Origin: Apoderus coryli | Taxonomy: Eukaryota > Arthropoda > Insecta > Coleoptera > Attelabidae | Assembly (NCBI GenBank): GCA_911728435.2 | Contig: OU452202.1 | Span: 9,155,135-9,219,134 of the forward strand | DNA: 64,000 bases | Direction of reading: 5' to 3' | Shown: one piece after another, positions 13,703-26,800 of the stretch | How the letters are laid out: every line of letters begins with the position of its first letter | Numbering within the stretch: the first letter of the stretch is position 1 | The notes under the pieces: model-generated | Databases searched by the model: none | The model's input: the letters and a program-made list of their open reading frames with translations, nothing else | Told to the model about the DNA's origin: nothing | Program-made: the position numbers and the translations under genes

Positions 13703-14443
13703 GCTCAAATGTCCCCCATTTTCACGAATGTATAATCAATTCCGCCTTCCTAGATAATACATTAGTCTTTGTGTTTGATCCGGATTATCCATTAAGGCTC
13801 TACAATTCAACTCAATCCTCATTTGTAGTTCTTCCCCAGAAACTTCATAGGCTCCAAACACTAACATCTAGGGAGTTGAGATCAGGCGATCGAGGAGGCC
13901 AATAAATTTATTGGGAAAATGTTCACTTAACCACCTTCTAGGCGCTCTACTAAAATGTGGTGGAGCACCATCATGCTTAAAAACAGCTGCTCGTTCGTGT
14001 AGTGATAAATCTTCCAAAATTTCGAATAAATCATTCTGCAGAAAATTGAGGTATCTCATTGTTTAGAGTTGGAGGTAAAATAACGTGGTATCCATTAAAT
14101 CGATTGTCTAAGATGGCAGCCCATACATTAATTTTAAATGTGTGTTGGATTCGGTTTACCATAGGATTTTCTTCCGATCAATAGTGCCCATTGTGGGAAT
14201 TGAACATCCCTTGCCGTGTAAAGGTATAGCTTCGTCAGTTAACAGAATATTATTCATAAAACGCGGAACATGAGCTGCTTGTTCGCGTAAAAATTGAGGC
14301 CCTTATTTCTTATAATTCATAGTTAGTCATATTTCGAAAAGGACGGCCCTTTCGGCAAAAATTTATATAACAAGCTACACTTATTTTGAGCAGTTCTATC
14401 ACCTCTAGCAATATATGGCCATGTTTTTCTGAAACACCTTGTA
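13703..14443 (-). mobile_element. Tc1/mariner-type transposase remnant
   Basis: On the - strand, translations give NVWAAILDNR and LPPTLNNE (about 14075-14140), then FLQNDLFEILEDLSLHERAA and KHDGAPPHFSRAPRRWLSEH, with FPNKFIGLLDR (13868-14059). These form the block around the second catalytic Asp. One flank ends GAAACACCTTGTA. Several stops and shifts separate the pieces. Confidence 0.8.
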
Positions 14444-15232
14444 TATTGTTGGTAGTATGAATCTAATATTATATGTTTAAGAAATTGGTATCGCCTATTA
14501 GTATTACCCACGCAAGTATTGGGTTCCATAGTGTTCAGTGTCAATGCCTTTTCTTTGCCACTTTGCTTTCATTTAATAATTGTTTCTTAGAACCATTCTA
14601 AACATAGATTCAATTGTGTTTGTACAGATACCAGTATAAGTTAATCAAAAGAATTTAATCTTATGATTGAATATAGCATTTATATGCTATATTGATTTAA
14701 GTCGCCTTACGTTTATTAAAAACTCGTTAAACACTATGTCAAGGTTGAAAAATAAAATTCCTCTTGTTAGAGAACTAACTAAAATGTGTAAGGTACATAG
14801 CTATTTAGTATAATAAATATGAAATATTCATTATATTGTATTAGTCACTTCGATATGTGTATTGCATTATGCTTGTTGCGCATAAGGTAATTATCCATAT
14901 GTCATAAGTTGATTTCTTGTTCTTTTATTTTTAAGATTTATTTATTAAACTTGTTTAGTAGGTATTACATACAAGGATGCAAAAAAACTAGCTTTAGAAA
15001 TAAAGTTTATGAAATAAGTTAACAACAAAATGTTCCAATTGAAGCCCGGGTAGATATTGGAAAATTGGGTTGTCTTCTTTTCAGGTTTTCACATCCCATT
15101 TTCTTTAAACCACCAGCAATTGTATATGACTGATATAACAGCAACAAAAAAACAGTGAAACGCGAAAACACTGATTACTCATTAATGTAATTTCCTTTCT
15201 ACATTTTAATCGATGATTAGAATACTTTTTTA

Positions 15233-15277
15233 ATCTCTACAAGCGTTTCGCTAACACTGTTAGCATCCTCAGGAGCG
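15233..15277 (-). ncRNA. Hammerhead-ribozyme-like motif
   Basis: Read on the - strand: CTGAGGA core box (15266-15272), helix II GCTAAC-AGT-GTTAGC (six perfect pairs), GAAA (15246-15249), then C-GCTT-G and TA. The flanks CTC/GAG can start helix I. The order and core match a type I hammerhead with a minimal helix III, except for one extra U before helix II. Self-cleavage is not shown. Confidence 0.45.
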
Positions 15278-16908
15278 AATTAAAACAGCTGAGCGTCGAG
15301 ATTTAAAAACGTGTTTTGATAAAGTGTTAAAAGGTGATTTTCAATATGACTTTATAAGAATGTTGATAGTAAAATAGGTTTTTCCTGGATATTTTATGTA
15401 CAGTCGCTAAATTGTTTTATTATTTAACAATTCTTTCAAATTTGTTGGTACCAGTGACAAAGTTTTGGTTGTGATAATCGCTAGATGAATGACACAGGGA
15501 CAGATAGTTGCGAATAATATTTAATATATGTTTCGATTATTTTTCGACAATACAAAATCTGTATAACGTGGTTTATTGGAAACAATGATTTACAATACTA
15601 TAGCACAGTTTAATATAGTTACTTCACTTCGTGTCGGAATGTTTTATCTCTCTGTCATCAATGCAATTCGCCGGTACTATACTTATAGTATAGTACCTTA
15701 TAGTATATATAGTAGCGGGCCAGAAATATGGCTGGGATTACGAGGAGTCGATGCCGTTTTTAGCGTTTACTGACCCTTCTTATCTATAGTTATTATTCTA
15801 TGACTATATTGAACATTACGTAAAAGAAACAAAGTACGTCATCTATCCTAAATATTAAGTTTAATTATGATTTTGATCATTTCATCAATTTACTGCAAAT
15901 ATATTAAAATATCAGAAATAATTATTTGCTTCAGCTTTAACTAATAAAAGCAATAATAATGCAAAAGAACATATAATATTTCAACAATATAACGCTGTTT
16001 CTTTTATAATTTATATTAATAAATAATTTAATTCAGATTTATAAATACGACATAAAATTTTTGTGGAATTTGAATTGTTTAGCTTTCGCATATTAATTTT
16101 TCAATAAATATTAACTGTAACGGTTTGTTTATATTCTAATTACAGTTAAATCCGGTTGACCATGCATTAGTATTCGTAAAAGTTTTCAATAAAAACATCG
16201 AAAGCATTATATTCAAACATCCAATTGCTAAATTAATATTTCTACTCATCAATTTGAATGCAAAATTGGATGTAGACAATTTTTCAAATTGGGAGCGGTT
16301 TTCTAAAAATCAAGTAAAATAAGAATAGAACAAAGTACGAGTTATATTTAATTGGAGTTCCGTGAAATTTCTGTTGTTTTTAAGCAATCTTCGGAAAATT
16401 GCGATATCTTAGTGCAACATGTCAAAATCCAGTAAAATTATATCTACTTACGGTTTTATTTGCTGATCAAAATATTCTTACTAGTTAGTTCTTCAACCAG
16501 TTTGTGCAGAGGCAAAAGATTTTTAATATAAAATCGACTGCTAACGTGCTGTACCCTGAGACTGTGATTTTAATTCATATCACTGACCATCTCAAGCGCT
16601 ACTGTCGCCTTCAGACAGTTTACTTTCCCGCAAAGGGAAATTTTGGTACATGAGTTTGGGGGAGTCCTATGGTGAACCCATTAGTTTTTGGTTGAAATCA
16701 CACAAGCGTTAAATTTTCAACTAGCAGTGGGAGTCGAGGGATATCATGATCATCATTTTAAAGCATTTGTCATCTACTTTACAGCGATAGGTCACGTTTG
16801 ATATTTGGCCCCATAATTCTCGAGAAAATTGGGTTTAAAATTTAGCCATTAGATAGTTGGAACCTATACTCTTATAAGAATATGTGTAGTAATTGAGTAC
16901 TTTAACAC

Positions 16909-16968
16909 ATTGATAGAGCGTTCGCTTCGCATGCGGAAGGTTTTGGGTTCGAATCCCAGCTCTGGTAA
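16909..16968 (+). pseudogene. tRNA-Ala(CGC)-like fragment
   Basis: GATAGAGCG, anticodon stem TTCGC/GCGGA around loop TTCGCAT (anticodon CGC), then a T arm with GGGTTCGAATCCC and a 3' tail CTCTGGTA. The D-arm 5' half is degenerate and no matching 5' acceptor strand is present. It is more likely a tRNA pseudogene or a SINE head than a working tRNA. Confidence 0.55.
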
Positions 16969-19731
16969 TATATTTTTTTAAATGTTTGATTAAAGTAGTT
17001 AGTTTGTCACGTTAGTTTATTGAAAATAATGCAACTAAAATAATAATAATTATTAAAATTATGTTTCGTTACGCAGGTCATATATTTTTGATTTCATTAT
17101 ATCATGTCGGGAAAGTTTTGGAGCGACACAACCGATTTTTTATAATATCCTGTACTTATATATATTTGTCTCTTCCATGTTACCGCTGAGGTTGCTACGA
17201 GTAGAACTATTTTATTATTTATTATTATTATTATTCATATTCATTATAGTTTCAGATAATAGATTTAAAATTTTCCAAAGCTCTCAGTATATGCTGCCCG
17301 AAGTATTCCATAGTTGGATACTTCATGTAGCTTCTAATAGGAGTGTCATATTAGTCAATTTTTAGAACAGAACTATAAGAAAACATAAATATATCCATAT
17401 GCTATAGTCAAAGGTCGATATGCGAAATGACTCGTTCATACTAGGATTGACCAAAGCCTTCGAGCGAACCCCAACATATTTTCCTATTTCAGCCTTTAAC
17501 TGAAGTTTTTTTAGTCATAGAATTTCCAAACTTTTCAGTCAAACGTCGACAGTAAAATAATATTTTTCGGGATTTGCCTAGTCGATCCTAGAAGCGATTG
17601 GCAGACAAACATTGACAGATTCGATAAAGAAAATGTTCTTCAGACAGAGGAAGAGTTAGACAACGCTATTATTATATTATATATTAAATCATCTGGGGAG
17701 AAGCAAAATGATACTGATGATACTAGTAGGTAGTAACTTTCTCATTAAGAGCTCTAATTTTGGATTTACTTAATTATTCATTATTAGACCTAATCTAACA
17801 AACTACTACCTAATTGAAGTTTGACTGGTCAAAACCCGATTTCATAAAATTGAGTTTCGAAGTTTGCCTGACCGAATTCGTCTCTCTTAGGTTTGACGAA
17901 AATTCCTTGGTCAAAAGCCGAAAAACGTCATTTTTTTTGGCCTGGACTAAGACTATGCTATATCACATATATATAAATTTTCATAACAAAAATAAAATTT
18001 AAATTTTAATGTTAATTATTAAGCAATCAAATAGGTATATAGATACAATCGAACAGCTGCATCTGTAAGTAGGTATGCATATCATTACATCATCTTTTTT
18101 TCTAGTAGTGCTAAATTTGCAATCTCACATTAGGTAAATAAAAATTAATAACAAATACTATACAACACATTTTATAATGCAACCATAGTTGGTTAATACA
18201 ACCAATATTTTCAATGGCTTAAAATAAATGTGGTTTCATTTGAAAACATTTTCTATATTATTTACCATACTCACCGTAATATAAAAGATTGCCACGAAGA
18301 AAGAATGTGAATTCTTGTATGTACACATCAATAATCATTACATCGGAATGTATTGTTTAATGTAAAATATAAAACTAATGTCCATAAAACGTTTATATTT
18401 AACAAACGCATCAACAAATAATGTAAGTGTAATACTTGCATTTTAAATTGCGTTTCATTTGTGTCTGTCAATTCTAAGGTCTGTTTCCATATCTACAATA
18501 TCATAATTGTTCAGAAAACAGAAAAGAAAGTTTACGACGCTTGATCAAATCGAGTTTTAAAAACAGTTCTGAATGAATTCAAATCAGTGCCATGTTTCTA
18601 ACTCAATTCAAAACTTTGTAAGAATTATATAAAAAGTAAATTGAGCAAGAAAAATGCAGATAGCCATTTTTGACACATATATTTTGTCAAAATTATGGTC
18701 ACACATAATAGCCAAAACCTAAAAAAAAAATATATTTATTAATAAAAGATAAAAAAAAAGTGTTCTTCGGGATATTAATATCTTGTAAGTACCACAGCTT
18801 TTTGATCCTCAATGCTTTCATTACTCAACAGACTCGTACAGAATTACAAATCTCCCTTGAATATTTCAACTTTAGTACAGAAATCTTTCTCTTTTCTTCA
18901 TGCAAAGATTTTCAGACATCCTTCCTTAACAGCAACTGTAACCCGGCATTTTCTACGTGAAAGGATCATAATACTGCGAAAATCTTCATCAAAATTAGTT
19001 TTGACTTTCAGTACAAAGGGGAATGCTTTCTCATACCTTATCCACTTAATGTGGTGCCATATTCCACCTTGACCCTTATTTCGGTTCACCATAATTAGTT
19101 TTGCCAGGATTTTTCAGTCAAAAAGTCAATAGGTACCCTTTTTTTGAAAAACTTCGTGTACCTGTGTTAATTTCTGGCATGCATAGAATCACATTCCATC
19201 TGGCTGCGCCCAGAAACTGAAAATTTAATTTTTGATCAATTACCTCTATCGGTAAAATTTGCAGAAAACGGCAGAAACAAACATGGTAACCACAAATTGG
19301 TTTTAATTTTGAATAGTTGTAGCTAGACTTTGTAGGTGGTGAAATAAACATGTTCGCATGTTGGGACACACAATACTTGCTGCAAATCAAAATTGGCCGA
19401 ATGGATCTTTTCAGGATTGTCTTTAGCTGTATCCTTGTCCAAGCTTTGTCCTGCCTGGCTCTTTCTTTATTCTTTTTTGTGACGATTGGAACACCTTTTT
19501 TTTTAATTAAAAATATTTAGAAGACGAAGTTTATAAATTAAGTTCGTTTATAAAAACATGTCTGGCAGATAAGTTATTGTCACTTACTTGTTAAGATCAA
19601 CGATTATCGACAACCTTAAAAGGCAGTGTACCAACAGTTTTATCATTCATTCTCTTTATCGACAGCCAGTGGTTTGCGAGACCATGCTGTGTCTCGAGAC
19701 CCACAAATTAGAATTGAAATCGAGACTTATC

Positions 19732-20253
19732 TACAGTGTGTCCACGGATAGACGCAACGATAGGTGAAAAAGGCTGACATTTTGTGATTTGAAACTTTAT
19801 CTTCTCGGGTTCAGCCTTGCTTGGATAGAAACTAATTTGTGCCATAATTTTAATTTCGAAAAATCAAGTGTGCTTTGAAAATTTTCAAAAAACTTTTTTC
19901 CCACCAGTAAAGTGCATGATTTCTAGGACTTACGAAAATATTTTATTAAGAAAAGATGTTCAGAAATAATAAATGAGGAAGAATCCTAATGCCTACTTTG
20001 ATGTTTTGCATTATTTTTATTGCACGCACGTCCCTATTGAAGATATTAAAAAATTCCCAGAAATAAAGCACTTTACTGGTGGAAAAAAAAAGTTTTTTGA
20101 AAATTTTCAAAGCACACATAATTTTTCGAAATTAAAATTATGGCACAAATTAGTTTCTATCCAAGCAGGGCTGAACCCCAGAAGATAAAGTTTGAACTCA
20201 AAAATTTTCAGCCTTTTTCACCTATCGTTGCGTCGATCCGGGGACACACTGTA
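19732..20253. mobile_element. Foldback MITE with ~190-bp inverted arms
   Basis: The left end TACAGTGTGTCCACGGA and right end (inverse, TACAGTGTGTCCCCGGA) start nearly identical arms. They run through GCAACGATAGGTGAAAAAGG, the CTTGGATAGAAACTAATTTG stretch and AAAATTTTCAAA to about 19917 on the left, and mirror from ~20070 on the right. Total 522 bp. No transposase is present. The open frame inside (19973-20188) crosses the arm and is not a gene. Confidence 0.9.
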
Positions 20254-20351
20254 TATCAACTCCACCATATTTTCCTTTCTAATTCAAAATTAATCTTACA
20301 ACAAATAACTGCTACAGACCGTCATTTGAGTTGATAGTATATGACTGTAAG

Positions 20352-20645
20352 CAGTGGCGGCTCGTGACGTGTTTTTCTTAAAAACCATATCAATGCGTCA
20401 GTTTTTTCCCGATGCAAACTTTACCCGTTCGTTAAACTCAAGTACGAGCTCAAGTTTACCTTCTCGTTATGAATTACAATGTTGTTCCAATATGCAATAT
20501 CCAGCCGTTCTTGTATATTTCTTTTTCCTAATAATGTTAGACGCATTTGATTTGTAAGATGCTGTTTGGAATTTCCATGCAGTTTGGCCTTTTCAGCGAG
20601 ATGAACTAAATCATCACCACCAAAATTGTTAATAAGAGAATATTT
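20352..20645 (-). mobile_element. Truncated hAT transposon, one end
   Basis: CAGTGGCGGCTCGTGACG at 20352 is a typical hAT terminal inverted repeat. Read on the - strand, DNA from ~20640 down gives DDLVHLAEKAKLHGNSKQHL, MRLTLLGKRNIQERLD and IVIHNEKV, the TTF-like/DUF4371 N-terminal part of hAT transposases. The rest of the element is lost. It borders the acceptor of the putative 5' UTR exon of the myosin gene (20655). Confidence 0.8.
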
Positions 20646-20723
20646 TTTGTTTCAGATGTGAAGTAAACCATCATCAGTATGTTATAAAGAAAATAATATC
20701 TCACATTAACTACAATCACAAAC

Positions 20724-20849
20724 ATGGATTGGTCTGAAGGAGACCTAATTTGGTTTGATCCTGGTGTTGGTCATTGGTTGCCTGGTGAAATCTTGGAATG
20801 TCATAGAGGAGCAAATGTTATTACTGTACAAGCTGTGATAAATGGAAAG
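20724..20849 (+). CDS. Myo15: Myosin XV exon 1: SH3-like N-terminal segment
   Basis: It encodes residues 1-42, starting [16 protein letters not shown], the tryptophan-rich SH3-like strand set that precedes the motor in several myosins. The donor is AAG|GTAATA, phase 0. Upstream, a T-rich tract and CAG (ends 20655) give a plausible acceptor, so 20656-20723 would be 5' UTR. An in-frame TAA at 20694 excludes extension of the protein within this exon. Transcription must start further upstream if that acceptor is used. Confidence 0.85.
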
Positions 20850-23800
20850 GTAATACAAAATTGAATTTAATAATAACTCAAATACACATACATATAACAT
20901 ATAATCTATTCATAATATTGCCTTGGAACAATATTTTCCTACATACTTACACATAGTTCTTTGTTTTTACTGTTTATTGTCTTAATGGAATCGAATATAA
21001 AATAACAGTCCTTTACAGTGTCTGCTCTTTTCCTAGTCATTGGGTACCTAAACTGAAATATTGCTTATGCGAGCTTATGACAAGTTTGTTAAATATCCAT
21101 GTCTACTACAGTCGAAGGTCTATATAGTAAAATACCAAAATGTTGACCAAAATTGCACTATAGAGAATTTTTCACTATATAAAGAAAAAATCAACTAGCA
21201 ACAAAAATAATCGCAAAATTGAATTAACCTCTTTTTACTTGTTTTAGCACCGAAAGATTTATCACTTTTAAAAGAGAAATATTTATTTGGCAAACATTTC
21301 AAAAACAAACCGGTTTCATCACAATTGGAAACGTTTTTTGGCTCGTATTTTTTCAATACATTTTTACAGTTTCAGTCCAAATGTCACAGTACTCCTGATT
21401 AACGCTTGTACTCGCGTCAGACACCGTTTTGAAAACAATTGCATTGCGAGTCTCCGAGGCACTCCACCACCCTTTGCTAGCTTGAAAATTAACGCAGTTA
21501 AATTCTTTAGCAAATTGTAGAGCCTTTTGCTTTAATAAATTTCCCGATATTGGTGATGCGTACGTGCCACTTGAAACCATCGTAAAACTGCTTTATTTAC
21601 ATCCTCGTAAGAACACACCCATATTCGTTTTCGACTGCTTGGAACATTAGTTTTATTGATGATAGTTTCGCGAGTTTTTACTATCAGAGGTACACAACTT
21701 GGGGAAACACCGAATTTTGCAGCAACATCGCTTTTTCGCAGCTTTTACCAACTTCCTCCAAAACTATAATTTTCTCAACTAAACTTAAACACACACGCTT
21801 GGACATATTACTTGATTCTTAAACAAAAACCAACTGAACCTAAATTAGCGATTTACTAGGTCTCAACTATAAAATGGGTTAGCAATTCCCCAGGTGTCTC
21901 ACGTAAATCTACTGCTTTATTGCGTTATGAACGCGCTAAGAACATTTTCAAAAGAAAGCGATATAAAAATGTAAATAGGAAACCCGAAAAGACCAAGACC
22001 TCAATAAATAAATAAAAATGTATACATAAAAGTCGAGTAAAAATTTTATTACACATATAGACTGCTATTTATTTTAAAGATTCACTATATGCAGGCTTTT
22101 TTACAATAAATTTCATTAACATATTCTAGGTCTTGAAAAAATTGCACTGTATAGAGTTTCACTATAAACAGTGTCGACTGTATATTAATATTTGAGCAAA
22201 TCAGCGAGACAATATGTTAATATAAATAAAAATAATAGGTATATATGTTTAAAAATAATCGGTCCTATTCAGGAATGGGCTTGTATTACATTTTTCAAGC
22301 TATTGGCTATGTTTTAATAATAAGGTAGCAACCTACATCCATTTACTATCTTAAAATATATGACTCCACTTACAATGGAACTGCTAGGAGTAAAAATATA
22401 AAAACACTCTCAGTAGATTGCCAGGAAAGTATGGAATTACTATTACAAAACTTACAGTATCCTTCTTGGTACAGATAGGAATAAAAGTAAAAGCGATTTT
22501 CGAAAGGCAATGACATTATAGGTGGGGGTCTCTTACAAAATATTTAAATGTTTTAAGTTTGTGTAGTATAAAAAATATTTTTTCTTTAATAAGAAAAATT
22601 CTCATCTCATTCTCTCTAACTTTTAACATATAAGTATCAGCATTTTTTCCAAAAAATATAGTTTATCGATACATAATATACTCTCTATACGTTGTTTCAC
22701 CAAACTATTGCTCAAAGTACTAAAACGTAGCGAAGGTCATTAAATCTATATAAAAACGCATTCTTTTATGTGTAAAGTAGGCGAGTGTTGATTTAATTAG
22801 AGAAATGAAAAGTACGGACATTGTATAATGGTCTCAAGAGTAAAATAAAACTTCAATGGACTCTCATTGAATACAGTTAGTAATGCCACTTGCCACATTA
22901 TTAAACATTTTATTAGGTTTGTCTCGCATAGGTATCTACAAAAGCGGAGTTTTTCAATTCTGACTTTGTTTGCAGGTTTCTGTAAAAAAAAACTCGGAAT
23001 GATAAAAAATTCCCACATTTTGAAAATATTAATTGGAATTTTTGGCTAAATCAAACTTTCTTTTCTGGTAACAGCATGTTAATTTTAAAGAAGGCGTTGA
23101 CCGGATCTATGATATCTCGGAATTATTTTGAGATAGGATTTTTTTTTAATTTTTAACTTCGTATTTAAATTTACTTTTGAATTTAACATTAGAACTGATA
23201 AAACCGTTCCTGGTTTTGCATAATCTTGGGTATTTACGAATTTCTTAGAACTTCATTGGTTAAATTTAACAATTAATTTCCTTGCTCTTTTTGTGACATT
23301 TAGAGACTTCTAAATCTTGTTTTGTGAAAAATGTTTCATATCTCCAAACTTAATGAATGTCTTAACTAGTTTTATACCAATAATATTATTGTTTTAATTT
23401 TTAAAAGACTGGTGGTCTATATCGCTTACATTATTAAAATTTGAGAAACAAATACGGCTATAAAACTAGTGGATTCTGTTAAGACACCCTTACGACACCC
23501 TTATACCCTTAAAAATTATTTAAACAAAATTAATTAACTTAATTTTATTATCGTAAAATTCTTGGTAATGTAATTTAATCGAAAAGTCTTTCATGTTTAG
23601 TCACCTGCTATTTTTTATATACTTGTTTATATGGCTGTATGTGTACTAAATTTATATAGTAGCCTAGTTCTCGGCCTTTGTAGGTATAATAATTTTATTC
23701 CACAAATTTTGTAGGTTACATAACCGAAAGGAAAATAAGATTTTTTTACTTTCCCGATCCAGGGAAAGTATTGTGAACGCGCTAAAAAAATTAGAAATAA

Positions 23801-26800
23801 AGACGAATTTAACCATTTTGAAGTCCCCTGAGACGAATAAGACCATTTTTAGATGGAAGTCTGTCTCTGTGTGTTCTTCCACGATAGCGCCTAAACGCTT
23901 CAACAAATTGACCTAAATTTTGGTATATAAGTTTGGGGGATTCCTAGGATGAACTCGTTAGTTTTTGGTTAAAATCGCTTTAACACTGTGATAGTGATAG
24001 TGCATACAACCCCTAAATTTTTAAATAGCAGTAGAGGTCGAGTTATACATGATTTCAAAGTACGTCTTATACTCTTTACAGCACTACTTTTAAAATATTT
24101 TTGCGTCCATAGTTCTCGAGAAAATTGAGTTTTCATCCACGGTAGATTATTGAGGCAATAGTTTAACCTCTGGGAATGTTTTGGGCCGAGGCTGACACAA
24201 CCGATATTTTACAGTTTTGACGAACTCCTTTGTTTACTATTTTATCGGGTGGTTTTCAAATGCCAGTTCTCATAAAAAAGCAATTATTTCTTTTTTGCGG
24301 TTTATATATTTTTTTAATTTTAGCTCTTTTTCACACCGTTCACGGAAGGCTATGTACTCTAGAATGATAAAAAATTCCGAGTTGTTTTACAGAATTCTGC
24401 AAAAAATGTCAGAATAGTCAGAATTGAAAAATTCTGAGGTTTATTACAGAAATCTGTTGTTTTTTTTTTTAGTTTGAATTTTTGAATGAACGTGTATTTA
24501 ATTGGATTGTGTATATATTTTGTAGGTACCTGTATTATGTGATGTGACTCTGTATCTATTTTTTTGCAAGGTGCGTTTTGATATTCAACATCTTCGTAAT
24601 GTTGGTATTTAAAACGAAATCGTTAGTTAGTTGATTATATGCCTCATTGTTGTTATATTTTTGTTTTTTACAAAACTACGTCACTTTTGACCCATTTTTT
24701 AATCAATCGAATTTATTAGTGAGTGTTAAGTTTCATAAACATAATGTGTACCTACTAGCTTGACTGCAAATAAAATATTATTATTATTAAAAAGTCAGAA
24801 TTGAAAAATTCCGAGTTTCTTACAGAATTCTGTAAAAAAAAGTCAGAAATCTTAAAAAAAATATTTTGTGTGGCCCTTTACGTTACATCTGTTATTGAAG
24901 CAAAAACAAACGGCTCATCTGTGATAAAACGGTGATGGATATAATCTGGGTACTTCGAGTTTTCATTACTTATCGTTATGCCAGATATTTGAAAGGAACG
25001 TTTCAGTTACGCTGACAATATCATCAGCAAATCTGATTATACATGAGTACGTAACAAGCTTAGTCGCTAATATGGTAGAAAACATTTAAATGTGATAAAT
25101 AAAATACACAGTGTTCCACACTCAATGCTTGAATTAAGAGAGGCTTAGGGTGGAAACGCACCGGCCGCAACAATTCGTTGCGCAACGCAATGTTGTACTG
25201 AAAAGTCGATACATTTTCATATGCAACATTTGGATGGCAACAAGATTATATTAGTGTACATAATCATTGTCCGTCAAACTAAAAGTGTTTTTTGAACAGA
25301 CAAAATGGATAAACAAACAGAGACAATTATTTTATTGTGGCAACTTTAAGAGCTGCTACATGAACAAAATCAAAAGGAAAATAGTTTTTGGGTTCCCCTG
25401 ATGAACCAAAAAAGGAAGATTCCTAACTAACAGGTGTTCCCAGTCAATCCGTTGGTCGACATTCTCCCATTTTTAAGACACTCTTTTGTTAAAGCGTTAA
25501 AAAAAAATTTCTTTAGATTTTTATCAGATTGATGTTTGACTTTTGGTCTTCACTGTATATGTGACTTTGTTAATACTCTATACTGTTTATTACCGTTTTA
25601 ATTGTTGCAAATAATGTATTATATTTTCCAGGAAAATATGGCGTTAAAATTTATGAGTCATATGCTTTCTTTATGAAGTATTTAGTGAAAGTTTTCTAAC
25701 GTGTGTGAAAAATGTCAGTTCTTATGTTCGTATCACTATCTCAGAGAGAAAAAAAAATAATAAAAATATGGTACTACTTACAGCTCTTACATTTAATTGT
25801 TCAAAAAATAAATGTTCTTGATGGGTTTGGGGTGTTGAAAATGAAAGTGTTTGTTATTGTTTTACTATACTACCAAAAGCAGTAAGTATGACCAATAAAA
25901 AGAAACAGGGTTTGCGTAAAGTAACGGAATGGGCGATTATTGTCAAAGTGGTACATTTTTAAAAGACACATTACGTTTAGCAATATGGTAGGCTACGTAT
26001 TTGATTCGAAATCTGTCGCATGGCGGTGCATAAGTCATGCAGTTTTGATTTGCTGCTGTCGTCCTGAGTACAATAATGTGGGGGGTAACGAAAAAATATT
26101 TGAAAAAATGCAGGGTTTTGCCTCCTTATGTGCTGCTTTGTGATTGATAAAATAACGAATGCATAATTAATTTTGTCTTTGGGAAGATTATCTAGAGCAG
26201 TTTCTCAAAGTGGGCATGTTAGCGGTCTGGCAATGGGCTAAACTTTCCACAAATAGACGTTGCGCGTTTTCTATGATCTCGGTAGTGATCAATTGCATCT
26301 CGTTTTGAATGAGGTGCCTTAATTCATCTAAATTATTATAGAAATAGTCCATTGTGCGAGGAGTTTATCATTCAATGATAAATCAAACTTCGTCTTCTCC
26401 ACAAATAAATCGCTTCATTTCATTCAAATAATACCAAACATTCTCATCCTCAGTGGTTAATCAGGGAAGAATTGAAGACATAAGTTAATAATATGTCGTT
26501 TATAACATCAACGGCATATTCGCCATTTTGTACAAAGTTTTCCGTTAGAACGTAGTTCTGGTTTTTAAAAATTCGTAATTAAAATAAAATAAGATGAATC
26601 ATAATTATAAAAACAAAATTATCATAAATTCTAATTTTTGTAAGTTTAACGTTATATAATACTCTTATTTCTTCACAATGATCGTACAGTTTTTAATTGT
26701 TAACAAAAAAAATTTTTTTTTGCAACTGGTGAGTTTAGCTGATAAACATCAATAGATTATACTTATAATGGTATTGTATTTCAGAATCGAATAATCCTAT

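Larger units (their letters stand above)
14444..19731. other. Non-coding DNA with dispersed repeats and small hairpins
   Basis: Contents include a hairpin GGTACTATAC...GTATAGTACC (15673-15697), a hammerhead-like motif (15233-15277, - strand) and a tRNA-like fragment (16909-16968). The sequence at about 16560-16850 is related to 23750-24180. The open frames at 18.9-19.4 kb on the - strand are not recognised. No gene can be supported. Confidence 0.5.

Noticed and set aside
18812..19390. Cluster of open frames on both strands near 19 kb
   Set aside because: Frames are short, interrupted and not recognised. Possibly an old transposase, but there is nothing to support a family.
19973..20188. Open reading frame of 71 codons
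   Set aside because: It lies across the spacer and right arm of a foldback MITE. The frame is an accident of the repeat.
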